A stretch of DNA of 64,000 nt from Aequorivita sinensis. Its GTDB lineage: Bacteria > Bacteroidota > Bacteroidia > Flavobacteriales > Flavobacteriaceae. The number at the start of each line of letters is the position of its first letter. Positions within the stretch are counted from its first letter, which is position 1. The DNA lies in the NCBI RefSeq assembly GCF_006346335.1, contig NZ_VDMC01000002.1:372001-436000 (forward strand), read 5' to 3'. Positions 27,732 through 36,375 of the stretch are shown here, piece by piece. Both the position numbers and the translations under genes were made by a program. Under the pieces are notes generated by a model. The model did not search any database. It saw only the letters and a program-made list of their open reading frames with translations, and had not been told where the DNA came from.

Positions 27732-28034
27732 TTATTCATCAACTCTAATTTCGATAGTTTGTGGTGCTGGTTGCTTTTTCCATACAAAAGTATACAACCA
27801 CATAAGTGTAAATGTTGGAACTATATCGGTAAATGGTAGAATTTCTTCCAAGAACACAACAACAGAAGCTAATTTACCTTCATTACCTTTATACATTTTA
27901 GACATTTGCTTGGCAGCCAACGGTGCCCAGATCATATCCAAAAATGGACCTACCACAGGAATAGCCATGGTTGACATCCCTATTAAATCATAAAGTATTC
28001 CTTGGCGGAGAAGTTTATATTTTTCGTCTTTCAT
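27732..28034 (-). CDS. Small membrane protein, unknown
   Basis: 100 residues. Two hydrophobic stretches, ILYDLIGMSTMAIPVVGPFLDMIWAPLAA and FLEEILPFTDIVPTFTLMWLYTFVW, predict membrane association. The motif GPFLDMIWAPLAAKQMSKMYKG recurs in short Bacteroidota proteins that I cannot name. It is about 100 bp downstream of folE on the same strand, and its function is unknown. Confidence 0.7.
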   Translation of the reverse strand: MKDEKYKLLRQGILYDLIGMSTMAIPVVGPFLDMIWAPLAAKQMSKMYKGNEGKLASVVVFLEEILPFTDIVPTFTLMWLYTFVWKKQPAPQTIEIRVDE

Positions 28035-28135
28035 TATAAGTAATTTTTGTTTCTATATCTAAAACAAAAAACATTCCAAAATATTACTCAAACGCCAAAA
28101 TACTTCTTTATAAGCTAGTTAACCTTTTAATTACT

Positions 28136-28735
28136 TTATGAAAGATCGTGACTTATCAGTTTAAGGAATTCGTTTCGAGTTTCAATAGCTTCAAATTGGC
28201 CTCTAAAACCAGAAGTAGTAGTTACACTATTCTGCTTTTGTACTCCTCTCATCATCATACACATGTGTGAGGCTTCAATAACCACAGCAACTCCTTTAGG
28301 TTTTAAGGTGTTGTTGATACATTCTAAGATATCATGAGTTAACCTCTCCTGAACTTGAAGTCTTCGTGCAAAAACATCTACCACTCTTGGAATTTTACTC
28401 AAGCCGACAATATGTCCATCAGGAATGTAAGCTATATGTGCTTTCCCGAAAAAAGGCAGAATATGATGTTCACATAAAGAATAAAGTTCAATATCCTTTA
28501 TTATTACCATATCGTGATATGATTCTGCAAACATTGCACTTTTTAAAATTTCAGCAGGATCTTGATGGTTACCCGACGTTAAAAACTGAATTGCTTTTGC
28601 AGCGCGTTCAGGGGTTTTTACAATTCCTTCACGGTTAACATCTTCTCCTATTGAAGTTAAAATTTTACTGTAATCCTCAATCAAATCTTCGGTTACAGGT
28701 TGATCATATTCTTCAAAATATCTATAGGTGGCCAT
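28136..28735 (-). CDS. folE: GTP cyclohydrolase I
   Basis: 199 residues. Converts GTP to dihydroneopterin triphosphate for folate synthesis. Zinc ligands are seen in [20 protein letters not shown] (Cys, His) and in [19 protein letters not shown] (Cys), and the substrate segment [23 protein letters not shown] is intact. The first ~20 residues are variable as in other family members. A candidate promoter lies 27 bp upstream. Confidence 0.97.
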   Translation of the reverse strand: MATYRYFEEYDQPVTEDLIEDYSKILTSIGEDVNREGIVKTPERAAKAIQFLTSGNHQDPAEILKSAMFAESYHDMVIIKDIELYSLCEHHILPFFGKAHIAYIPDGHIVGLSKIPRVVDVFARRLQVQERLTHDILECINNTLKPKGVAVVIEASHMCMMMRGVQKQNSVTTTSGFRGQFEAIETRNEFLKLISHDLS

Positions 28736-28761
28736 TTATTATATGTTTAATTATTGAAAAT

Positions 28762-28794
28762 CAAAAATAAACACATATGTCCGAATAAAAACAA
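28762..28794 (-). promoter_or_regulatory. folE promoter candidate TTG-N22-TATTTTTG
   Basis: Reverse-strand TATTTTTG (28762-28769) with TTG (28792-28794). Spacing of 22 bp is slightly long for the consensus. Confidence 0.45.
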
Positions 28795-28856
28795 TATTCC
28801 CAATGAGATTGTATTATAGCGTCATAAATAGTACTTTCACATTTTAAAATTTTGCG

Positions 28857-29516
28857 ATGATTAAAGCTCAAAACATTCATAAATACTACGACAATTTACA
28901 CGTTTTAAAAGGAGTTAATCTTCATATTAAAAAAAGTGAAATTGTATCAATTGTAGGTGCTTCAGGTGCAGGTAAAACTACATTATTACAGATTTTAGGT
29001 ACTTTAGATGCTTTTGATAAATCACAAAGTAAATTAGATATAAACGGTGTGGATATAGGTTCACTTTCTGGGAAAAAATTAGCTAAGTTTCGCAATGAAA
29101 ATTTAGGGTTTATCTTTCAATTTCATCAGTTACTTCCTGAGTTTACCGCTATAGAAAATGTATGTATTCCTGCCTTTATAAAAAACACACCTAAAGCTGA
29201 GGCAATAAAAAGAGCTAAAGAATTACTTTCATTCTTAGGGCTTTCGCACCGTGAAGATCACAAGCCGAATGAACTTTCTGGTGGAGAACAACAACGTGTA
29301 GCGGTAGCAAGAGCTTTAATAAATAATCCTGCTATAATTTTAGCAGATGAACCTAGTGGAAATTTAGATACCGAAAGCGCAGAAAACCTTCACAACTTAT
29401 TCTTTAAATTAAGAGATGAATTTGGACAGACATTTGTAATTGTTACTCATAACGAAGAGCTTGCTAATATGGCCGATAGAAAATTGGTAATGCAAGACGG
29501 AGTAATACTTACTTAA
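28857..29516 (+). CDS. lolD: LolD-like ABC transporter ATPase
   Basis: 219 residues. Walker [12 protein letters not shown] near residue 35, Q-loop [12 protein letters not shown], signature [15 protein letters not shown], Walker [13 protein letters not shown] and the switch His (VTHNEE). The sequence belongs to the MacB/LolD/FtsE group, whose partners are FtsX-like permeases; none is encoded next to it, so its permease must be elsewhere. Lipoprotein release to the outer membrane is the usual role of this branch. The gene begins directly after an AT-rich stretch without a Shine-Dalgarno site. Confidence 0.85.
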   Translation: MIKAQNIHKYYDNLHVLKGVNLHIKKSEIVSIVGASGAGKTTLLQILGTLDAFDKSQSKLDINGVDIGSLSGKKLAKFRNENLGFIFQFHQLLPEFTAIENVCIPAFIKNTPKAEAIKRAKELLSFLGLSHREDHKPNELSGGEQQRVAVARALINNPAIILADEPSGNLDTESAENLHNLFFKLRDEFGQTFVIVTHNEELANMADRKLVMQDGVILT

Positions 29517-29540
29517 AATTATACGCAATAAAGTATATCA

Positions 29541-30305
29541 ATGAATAAGGCGCAGCTTAAAGAATTTCTCGACGAAAAAGTTATTCTCTACAATAACCCA
29601 GATTTTATTGAAAGTGACCCCATACAAATTCCGCATTTATTTACGTTAAAAGAAGATATTGAAATTGCAGGGTTTTTAGTTGCTACTATAGCTTGGGGAA
29701 ACAGAAAGAGCATCATTAATAACGGGCATCGTTTAATGGATATAATGGGCAATTCGCCTTACGACTTCATAATGAATCTAAATGAAGACGATTCAGAAAA
29801 GCTTGATGGATTTGTACATCGCACTTTTAATAGCGACGATTTGTTCTACTTTTTAAAATCACTTCAAAACATTTATAACAACCACGGCGGATTGGAGCGT
29901 GTTTTTGCAAAATATTCCGAAGAAGATTCTGTACAAACTGCTATACATCAGTTCAAGAAAGTATTTTTCGAACTTCCACATCTTCCTCGTACGCAAAAGC
30001 ACGTTAGCGACCCTTTAAAAAATTCTGCCGCCAAACGAATAAATATGTTCTTACGTTGGATGGTAAGAAATGACCATGCTGGTGTAGATTTTGGAATTTG
30101 GAATAGCATCTCCCCTTCCCAACTTTCTTGTCCGCTAGATGTGCACAGTGGCAATGTAGCAAGGAAATTAAAGCTTTTAAAACGAAAACAAAACGACGGT
30201 AAAGCATTGGCCGAACTTGATGCTTCCCTTAGAAAGTTAGACCCAAAAGATCCCGTTAAATACGATTTCGCGTTATTTGGACTTGGAGTTTTTGAACAAT
30301 TTTGA
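29541..30305 (+). CDS. TIGR02757/DUF2400 family protein
   Basis: 254 residues, cytoplasmic, no signal peptide. The sequence contains AGFLVATIAWGNRKSIINNGHRLM, NDHAGVDFGIWNSISPSQLSCPLDVHSGNVARKL and LDPKDPVKYDFALFGLGVFE, which I recognise as the conserved blocks of TIGR02757. The helical pattern around CPLDVHSGN resembles the helix-hairpin-helix glycosylase fold, so a DNA repair role is possible, but no activity is established. It is 24 bp after lolD and may be co-transcribed. Confidence 0.85.
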   Translation: MNKAQLKEFLDEKVILYNNPDFIESDPIQIPHLFTLKEDIEIAGFLVATIAWGNRKSIINNGHRLMDIMGNSPYDFIMNLNEDDSEKLDGFVHRTFNSDDLFYFLKSLQNIYNNHGGLERVFAKYSEEDSVQTAIHQFKKVFFELPHLPRTQKHVSDPLKNSAAKRINMFLRWMVRNDHAGVDFGIWNSISPSQLSCPLDVHSGNVARKLKLLKRKQNDGKALAELDASLRKLDPKDPVKYDFALFGLGVFEQF

Positions 30306-30427
30306 CAAGCAATTTACCCCTTTGCTAAGCCTTGTTTTTTCTTGATTTTTTAATGTGAAAAATTGTATATTTACGTTTAATTAAAAAATGTCATTTATTT
30401 GATGTTTTTAACAAAGTACACAAAGTC

Positions 30428-31663
30428 TTGATAGAACCTCGAATTCCTATTGATGAAGAACAACGTCTTGAAGCAGTGCGGTCTTATGACTTATTAGACA
30501 CCTTACCTGAAAGAGACTTTGACAACCTTACATTAGTTACTGCTACTGTTTGTGATGTGCCTATTTCCTTGGTTACTTTAGTAGAATCCGACAGAAATTT
30601 TTTGAAATCGCATTACGGGATTCCCTTTAATGAGAGCCCAAGAAGCACCTCTTTTTGTGGCCACGCCATATTAGATGAGTCTAGTATTTTTATAGTTGAA
30701 GACGCTAGAAAAGACCCTCGATTTGTAGATAATCCGCTTGTTACCGAAATGAATGCTATTTTTTATGCTGGCGTTCGGCTAATAAACTCCGATGGGTATC
30801 CTTTAGGTACTTTGTGCGTTTTCGACACTAAACCTCGTAAACTTACTTCCAAACAGAAAAAGGCGCTAATCGCTTTAGCGTTTCAGGTGGTTAATCTCTT
30901 TGAAGCCAAAAAGCGAAATAGAGAATTGATGGTTATTCAAAATGAATTGAAGGAGAAAAACGAAGAACTTAAAAACTTCGCAGGAATGGTTTCTCACGAC
31001 ATGAAAATGCCACTCGCCAATATGATAATCACTTCGGATATGCTTCGCAGTAAATACGGTCAATACCTCGACGACCAAGGCAAGCAATATTTGGAATATA
31101 TAAAGCAATCTTCTTTTACTTTAAGTGAATACATCACAGGAATGCTTGAACATTACGAGAGTGACAAAACAGCTTCCCTAATTGAAGAAGTTTTTGACAG
31201 TCACGATCTTTTAGAAGATATTATCGAACTTCTTAATATTAATTATGACTGTGAAATAAATCTTCCTGAAGAAAATATCGAGATGAAGGCCAATAGAGCT
31301 GCCTTAGAACAGATTACATTAAATTTAATCACCAATAGTCTAAAATATAACGATAAAGAAACAATAGTAATAGATATCAATTGTTGGAAAGAAAGAGGCT
31401 ATTACTATTTTACAATCACCGATAATGGTGTAGGGATTGAAAAAGAAAAGCTCAAAAGCATTTTCAACCTTTTTGAAACTGTGGGCGAATTAGACCGTTA
31501 TGGAAAAAAAGGGAACGGGATTGGCCTTTCTACGGTTAAAAAGTTAGTGAATAAATTAGGGGGTGATATCGAGGTTACCTCAGAAAAAGGAAAAGGAACA
31601 ACTTTTAAATTTTACATTAAAAAAACGAAAAAGAAGACCCCTAAACAACTAAAGGAAAAATAA
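30428..31663 (+). CDS. GAF-domain sensor histidine kinase
   Basis: 411 residues, soluble. A GAF domain spans about 25-160, a coiled coil 163-182, then a HisKA segment with His190 (FAGMVSHDMKMPLANM) and a HATPase domain with N box NLITNSLKYND, DNGVGI and GNGIGLSTVKKL. There is no receiver domain and no response regulator nearby, so it is an orphan kinase. The start is TTG, chosen because the aligned family start is MIEPRIP; no ATG lies nearby in frame. The C-terminus is very Lys-rich. Signal unknown. Confidence 0.85.
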   Translation: MIEPRIPIDEEQRLEAVRSYDLLDTLPERDFDNLTLVTATVCDVPISLVTLVESDRNFLKSHYGIPFNESPRSTSFCGHAILDESSIFIVEDARKDPRFVDNPLVTEMNAIFYAGVRLINSDGYPLGTLCVFDTKPRKLTSKQKKALIALAFQVVNLFEAKKRNRELMVIQNELKEKNEELKNFAGMVSHDMKMPLANMIITSDMLRSKYGQYLDDQGKQYLEYIKQSSFTLSEYITGMLEHYESDKTASLIEEVFDSHDLLEDIIELLNINYDCEINLPEENIEMKANRAALEQITLNLITNSLKYNDKETIVIDINCWKERGYYYFTITDNGVGIEKEKLKSIFNLFETVGELDRYGKKGNGIGLSTVKKLVNKLGGDIEVTSEKGKGTTFKFYIKKTKKKTPKQLKEK

Positions 31664-31686
31664 ATGGTTTTAAGCTAGTAATCTAG

Positions 31687-31715
31687 TTGTTATTAAGTTC
31701 CGTTTTTTATCTTTG
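31687..31715 (+). promoter_or_regulatory. batA-like gene promoter TTG-N18-TATCTTTG
   Basis: TTG (31687-31689) and TATCTTTG (31708-31715), spacing 18 bp, leader about 14 nt before the ATG at 31733. It probably drives the 31733-35259 gene set. Confidence 0.7.
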
Positions 31716-31732
31716 AATTTATAATTTTAGGA

Positions 31733-33655
31733 ATGCAGTTTAAACACCCAGAAATTCTTTACGCTCTTTTCCTGCTGCTGATACCGATATTTATTCATCT
31801 TTTTCAACTTCGGCGATTTCAAAAAGTAGCGTTTACCAATGTTGCTTTTCTAAAAAAAATAAACATACAAACCCGTAAAAGTTCGCAGCTAAAAAAATGG
31901 CTGACACTTTTAATGCGTCTATTGGCAATGGCTGCACTTATTTTTGCCTTCGCACAACCTTTTACAGCTTCAAAAACTACTTTAAAAAACGAAAAAGAAA
32001 CGGTAATCTATATAGACAATTCGTTTAGTATGCAAGCAAAAGGAAATCAAGGCCCACTGCTTGAACGCGCTTTACAAGATTTGTTTGAGAATTCTGCATC
32101 TACTGAAAAACTAAGCTGGTTTACCAATAATACTCAACGAAAAAACACTTCGGCTCAAGACTTTAAAAACGAAATTCTCTCTGTAACATACTCGCAAAAT
32201 CAACTCACTCCCTCTCAAGTATTACTGAAGGCAAATCAGCTCTTTTCTAATGAAAAAGATGTAATTAAAAGATTGATCTATATTTCAGACTTTCAACAAA
32301 AAGAAGCTTTTCCTACTATTTCAGACGACATAATTGTAGATGCGGTACAGTTAAAACCTGTGAAACACTCAAATATCGCTATCGACAGCGTTTATATCAC
32401 TTCAAAAAATGCTTCTGCTATTCAGTTACAGGTAAAAGTTTCAAAATCTGGGGATGATTTTTCAGAGGCTCCAATTTCACTGTATGACAATAACAAATTG
32501 GTTGCAAAAACTGCAGTTGACTTCTCAACTAGCAAAAATGGTACGGTTACTTTCGACATAGATAATTCAGAAGAATTTACTGGAAAGCTTCAGGTTGCCG
32601 ACCCTAATTTAACTTTTGACAACACACTATTCTTCAATATCAACAAACCAGAAAAGATTAAAGTTTTAGCCATTAATGAAGCGAACGGCAATTTTTTAAA
32701 ACGCTTGTTAGAAAAAGAAGAATTCCAATTTACCCAACAAACGTTTAAAACCCTTAATTACAACGAAATTCCTAGTCAAAATTTTATAATTTTAAACGAG
32801 TTAGAAGAGATTCCAGCTTCATTGAGTACTGCTTTAAAATCGTTTAGCGATAACGGCGGGAGTATTCTTATAATTCCTAATCCGGAAGTCGATGTAAACA
32901 GTTATAACAATCATCTATTAACCCTTGGGTTTGGAAGTATCTCCACAGTAAATTCACAAGAGAAAAAGATTTCAAACATAGTTTTTTCACACCCCTTATT
33001 TAAAGATGTTTTTGAAAAAGAAGTAACAAATTTTCAATATCCTAAGGTTGGTTCATTTTATACTATTTCAACCAATGCTACCCCTGCGATAAGGTTTGAG
33101 GACAACCAACCATTTTTACTTCAAAAAAACAAAACGTATTTATTTACTTCAGCAATAAACAAGGAGAATTCAAATTTTCAAAACTCGCCATTAATCGTTC
33201 CAACGATCTACAATATGGCCTTACAAAGTTTACCCCTTCCACACCTCTATTATACTATTGGTGAACAGAATTCAGTTGCAGTACCTGTAAAACTAGGACA
33301 AAACGAAATTTTAAAAATAAAAGATAGTATAAGTCAGTTTATTCCATTGCAGCAAACAAAAGCTAATTATGTTTTAATCACTACTACTGAAGAGCCTACA
33401 AATGCTGGAAACTATCAAATTGTAAAGGAAAACGAATCTTTAAAAAATATAAGTTATAATTATAGCCGAAGCGAAAGTGATCTACTCTATTTAAATCCAG
33501 ACGAATGGAATGCTGTAAATGTGTACAGCTCTATAGACAATCTCTTCGAATCGATAACAGAAGCAAATTCAATCAACAGTTTTTGGAAATGGTTTGCTAT
33601 TTTTGCACTGCTCTTTTTGCTTTTTGAAATGCTAATCTTAAAGTTTATCAAATAG
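31733..33655 (+). CDS. BatA-domain membrane protein
   Basis: 640 residues. The N-terminus MQFKHPEILYALFLLLIPIFIHLFQLRRF and a second span at 60-80 form the BatA/aerotolerance N-terminal double-membrane domain. A VWA-like segment follows (VIYIDNSFSMQAKG resembles DxSxS, residues ~94-105), then a long periplasmic region and a last span FWKWFAIFALLFLLFEMLIL at the end. No MoxR or BatB-E genes are adjacent, so this is the stand-alone type common in Bacteroidota. Function unproven; it starts a cluster with the dihydroorotase homologue 27 bp downstream. Confidence 0.85.
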   Translation: MQFKHPEILYALFLLLIPIFIHLFQLRRFQKVAFTNVAFLKKINIQTRKSSQLKKWLTLLMRLLAMAALIFAFAQPFTASKTTLKNEKETVIYIDNSFSMQAKGNQGPLLERALQDLFENSASTEKLSWFTNNTQRKNTSAQDFKNEILSVTYSQNQLTPSQVLLKANQLFSNEKDVIKRLIYISDFQQKEAFPTISDDIIVDAVQLKPVKHSNIAIDSVYITSKNASAIQLQVKVSKSGDDFSEAPISLYDNNKLVAKTAVDFSTSKNGTVTFDIDNSEEFTGKLQVADPNLTFDNTLFFNINKPEKIKVLAINEANGNFLKRLLEKEEFQFTQQTFKTLNYNEIPSQNFIILNELEEIPASLSTALKSFSDNGGSILIIPNPEVDVNSYNNHLLTLGFGSISTVNSQEKKISNIVFSHPLFKDVFEKEVTNFQYPKVGSFYTISTNATPAIRFEDNQPFLLQKNKTYLFTSAINKENSNFQNSPLIVPTIYNMALQSLPLPHLYYTIGEQNSVAVPVKLGQNEILKIKDSISQFIPLQQTKANYVLITTTEEPTNAGNYQIVKENESLKNISYNYSRSESDLLYLNPDEWNAVNVYSSIDNLFESITEANSINSFWKWFAIFALLFLLFEMLILKFIK

Positions 33656-33682
33656 AGAGAAAAAAGAAATTAATCTTAATAT

Positions 33683-34939
33683 ATGAAGATACTACTTAAA
33701 TCCGCAACTATTATTGATGAAGCTAGTAAGCATCACTTAAAGAAACGCGATGTATTAATAGAGAATGGTACAATTTCTAAAATTGCCGCTAAAATTCCTT
33801 CTTCGGAAAAGGTTAAGGAAGTTTCATTGAAAAATCTTCATATCTCACAAGGATGGTTTGATAGCAGTGTTTCTTTTGGAGAGCCAGGCTTTGAAGAGCG
33901 CGAAAACGTTGAAAACGGATTAAAAACAGCAGCATATAGCGGGTTTACAAGTGTAGCTGTTAACGCCAACTCATTTCCTGTAACCGATAGTAAAGGGCAT
34001 ATAAAATTCCTAAAAAGTAAAGGCGAAGGAAATGCCGTTAGCCTCTACCCTATTGGTGCACTTACAACCGGCAGTAAAGGAGTGGATTTGGCCGAACTAT
34101 ACGATATGCAAAATGAAGGTGCAGTAGCTTTCTACGATTATAAGAATCCAATTTCTAATGCCAATTTGCTTAAAATCGCGTTGCAGTACACACAAAACTT
34201 TGACGGACTAGTACAATCATTTCCATTTGATAAATCGGTGGCTAAAAACGGGGTGGTTAACGAAGAAGAAAATAGCACTAAACTTGGCTTAAAAGGTCTT
34301 CCTGCTCTTTCTGAAGAACTTCAGGTTATTCGTGACTTGTATCTTTTAGAATACACAGGTGGAAAACTTCACATCCCGACAATTTCTACAAAGAAATCGG
34401 TAGAACTAATTAGAGCAGCCAAGAAAAAAGGACTAAATGTAAGCTGTAGCGTAAGTATTTTCAATATAACATTAACCGATGATGTTTTGGAAGAGTTTGA
34501 CACAAACTTTAAACTACTCCCTCCTCTTCGAACAAATGAAGACACTAAAGCATTAATTAAAGGTTTAAAAGACGGAACTATTGACGCTATTACAAGTGAC
34601 CATAATCCAATAGACATAGAGCACAAAAAAGTAGAATTCGACCACGCTTACTTTGGAAGTATAGGCCTAGAATCTTGTTTTGGCGCAATTAATTCAGTTT
34701 TAGGAGTAGAAGATTCTGTTAAGAAACTTACAGGCCTAAAAGATGAATTTAAAATAACATCAGAAGCTATAGAGGAAAGTAATACCGCTTCAATTACATT
34801 GTTTAATCCAGATGATAATTGGGTGTTTTCTGAAGAAAATATACTTTCTACTTCCAAAAACGCAGCACTTTTAGGACAAAAACTCAAAGGAAAACCTTAC
34901 GGAATTTATTCAAATAACCAGTTGATTTTAAATAAATAA
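33683..34939 (+). CDS. pyrC-like: Dihydroorotase homologue lacking metal ligands
   Basis: 418 residues, clearly of the dihydroorotase/allantoinase amidohydrolase family. The DxHxH metal motif is DSSVS (Asp60, Ser62, Ser64), the PHH block is replaced (SCSVSIFNIT), and the HxST histidine is proline (LHIPTISTKKS). Only the ITSDHNP aspartate region remains. The enzyme should therefore not hold the usual binuclear zinc site. Non-catalytic homologues of this kind form the structural partner of aspartate carbamoyltransferase in Pseudomonas-type complexes. The genome should contain a second, active PyrC if pyrimidines are made de novo. Co-transcription with the BatA-like gene is likely. Confidence 0.85.
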   Translation: MKILLKSATIIDEASKHHLKKRDVLIENGTISKIAAKIPSSEKVKEVSLKNLHISQGWFDSSVSFGEPGFEERENVENGLKTAAYSGFTSVAVNANSFPVTDSKGHIKFLKSKGEGNAVSLYPIGALTTGSKGVDLAELYDMQNEGAVAFYDYKNPISNANLLKIALQYTQNFDGLVQSFPFDKSVAKNGVVNEEENSTKLGLKGLPALSEELQVIRDLYLLEYTGGKLHIPTISTKKSVELIRAAKKKGLNVSCSVSIFNITLTDDVLEEFDTNFKLLPPLRTNEDTKALIKGLKDGTIDAITSDHNPIDIEHKKVEFDHAYFGSIGLESCFGAINSVLGVEDSVKKLTGLKDEFKITSEAIEESNTASITLFNPDDNWVFSEENILSTSKNAALLGQKLKGKPYGIYSNNQLILNK

Positions 34940-35259
34940 TGAAGACTTCTCCTCCAGGCAAATCAACTGCTATGATTGCCTATGCTCCCTTTGTAGGATT
35001 TATAATTGCTTATTTTATAAATCGCGATGAAAATCACAAATTTCCTACTTGGCATATAAAAAACATGTTCGGCTTGGTTTTGCTATTTATATCATCCCTG
35101 GTTATACAATCGCAAATTGACACAAAAACTGGCGATATTATATGGTTTGTGACCTTTGTACTTTGGATTTACAGTTGGATTATGGCTTATAAAAACCAAA
35201 AAAAAGGAATCCCTTTTTTAAGTGAGAAATTTCAACAATGGTTTACGTTCTTAAATTGA
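34939..35259 (+). CDS. DUF4870-like small membrane protein
   Basis: 106 residues with three hydrophobic spans and the terminal block GIPFLSEKFQQWFTFL. The start overlaps the stop of the dihydroorotase homologue (TAATG). It resembles the next gene in length, layout and C-terminus (LLGEQFQEWFKGI), so the two are tandem paralogues of the DUF4870 type. Inner membrane, function unknown. Confidence 0.75.
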   Translation: MKTSPPGKSTAMIAYAPFVGFIIAYFINRDENHKFPTWHIKNMFGLVLLFISSLVIQSQIDTKTGDIIWFVTFVLWIYSWIMAYKNQKKGIPFLSEKFQQWFTFLN

Positions 35260-35311
35260 AACTATTGGTTATCTTTAGCTTATCATAAATTTATAATTAA
35301 ATTTTTATATT

Positions 35312-35635
35312 ATGGAAAAAGCTTCAGATGATGGTAAAACAGTTGCAATTATCTCATATATCACTCTAATAGGCTGGATTATTGCACTTATAATGAACAA
35401 CGGTAATAAAACTCCGTTAGGAACTTTTCACGTTCGCCAATCGTTAGGAATTATGTGTGTGGGTGTGGTGTTTGCAATAATTTCTGGTTTTTTAGACTTA
35501 TGGATTCTTTCATCCATAGTGAATATTGGAGTTTTAGTACTGTGGATTCTTGGATTAGTTAGTGCTGTACAAGGTGAAATGAAACCCGTGCCGCTATTAG
35601 GTGAACAATTTCAAGAATGGTTTAAAGGAATCTAA
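35312..35635 (+). CDS. DUF4870-like small membrane protein, tandem paralogue
   Basis: 107 residues. Begins MEKASDDGKTVAIISYITLIGWIIALIM, followed by GTFHVRQSLGI, a segment typical of DUF4870, and two further spans. Closer to the family core than its neighbour. Separated by 52 bp from the previous gene and followed by a terminator. Function unknown. Confidence 0.8.
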   Translation: MEKASDDGKTVAIISYITLIGWIIALIMNNGNKTPLGTFHVRQSLGIMCVGVVFAIISGFLDLWILSSIVNIGVLVLWILGLVSAVQGEMKPVPLLGEQFQEWFKGI

Positions 35636-35658
35636 ATTATTTAAAACAATATTTAAAC

Positions 35659-35708
35659 AGACCTTTTCTTCTGAAGTACTTTCAGATTGAAAGGTCTTGC
35701 TTATTTTT
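35659..35708 (+). terminator. Terminator overlapping the esterase promoter
   Basis: AGACCTTT (35659-35666) pairs with AAAGGTCT (35690-35697); an inner CTGAA/TTCAG stem lies within. The T-rich tail is the TATTTTTG promoter element of the next gene, so the two signals share bases. Confidence 0.7.
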
Positions 35709-35709
35709 G
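35702..35709 (+). promoter_or_regulatory. Esterase promoter -7 element TATTTTTG
   Basis: Exact TAnnTTTG, ending six bases before the ATG at 35716. Transcription would start at or next to the ATG, predicting a leaderless mRNA. The -33 position reads TTT. Confidence 0.6.
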
Positions 35710-35715
35710 CAACTT

Positions 35716-36375
35716 ATGGAAAAACAAACTTTACTTTTAGAACACAACTATAGACCCGCTAAAAACACTTCGGGAAAGGCACCAGTAATTATAATGCTAC
35801 ACGGATTTGGAAGTGATGAAAACGACTTATTCTCCTTCGCTTCTGAACTTCCAGAAAAATATGCAATCATCTCTCTAAAAGCACCTATAAAACTTGAGCC
35901 ATATGGAAATGCTTGGTACAATATCTATTTTGATAACGACCAAGGAAAATTTAGTGATGACGTACAAGCCATTAGCTCGAGAGAATTGGTTGCAAAATGT
36001 ATCGATAGTGTAGTTGAAAAATACAATGTAGATGAAAAGAATGTAACCCTACTTGGTTTTAGTCAGGGAACAATTTTGAGTTTTGCGGTAGCTTTAAGCT
36101 ATCCAGAAAAAGTGAAAAATGTTATCGGATTAAGCGGTTATATCAACGAAGAAATATTAAAAGAAGGCTATAAAAGCAACGATTTTAGTCATCTAAACGT
36201 CTATACTTCTCACGGAAGCGTAGACCAAGTTATTCCCGTTCAATGGGCGAGAAAAACAGAGCCGTTTCTAAAAAATTTAAATATAAACTGTGCTTATTCA
36301 GAATATCCTGTTGGCCACGGCGTAGCCCCACAAAATTTCCACGACTTCAAAACTTGGCTAGAAAAGGTTAGTTGA
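35716..36375 (+). CDS. Alpha/beta hydrolase, carboxylesterase/phospholipase type
   Basis: 219 residues from the ATG; a TTG nine bases earlier is part of the promoter element and was not used. Nucleophile Ser116 in GFSQG, oxyanion segment MLHGFGSDENDLF, Asp in HGSVDQVIP and His in VGHGVAP complete the triad. The sequence belongs to the COG0400 predicted esterase group, which acts on short acyl esters or lysophospholipids. Cytoplasmic. Followed directly by a 942 bp repeat mosaic. Confidence 0.87.
   Translation: MEKQTLLLEHNYRPAKNTSGKAPVIIMLHGFGSDENDLFSFASELPEKYAIISLKAPIKLEPYGNAWYNIYFDNDQGKFSDDVQAISSRELVAKCIDSVVEKYNVDEKNVTLLGFSQGTILSFAVALSYPEKVKNVIGLSGYINEEILKEGYKSNDFSHLNVYTSHGSVDQVIPVQWARKTEPFLKNLNINCAYSEYPVGHGVAPQNFHDFKTWLEKVS

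Noticed and set aside
35707-35715. Upstream TTG start for the esterase
   Set aside because: The TTG lies inside the TATTTTTG promoter element, and the ATG at 35716 matches the family start.
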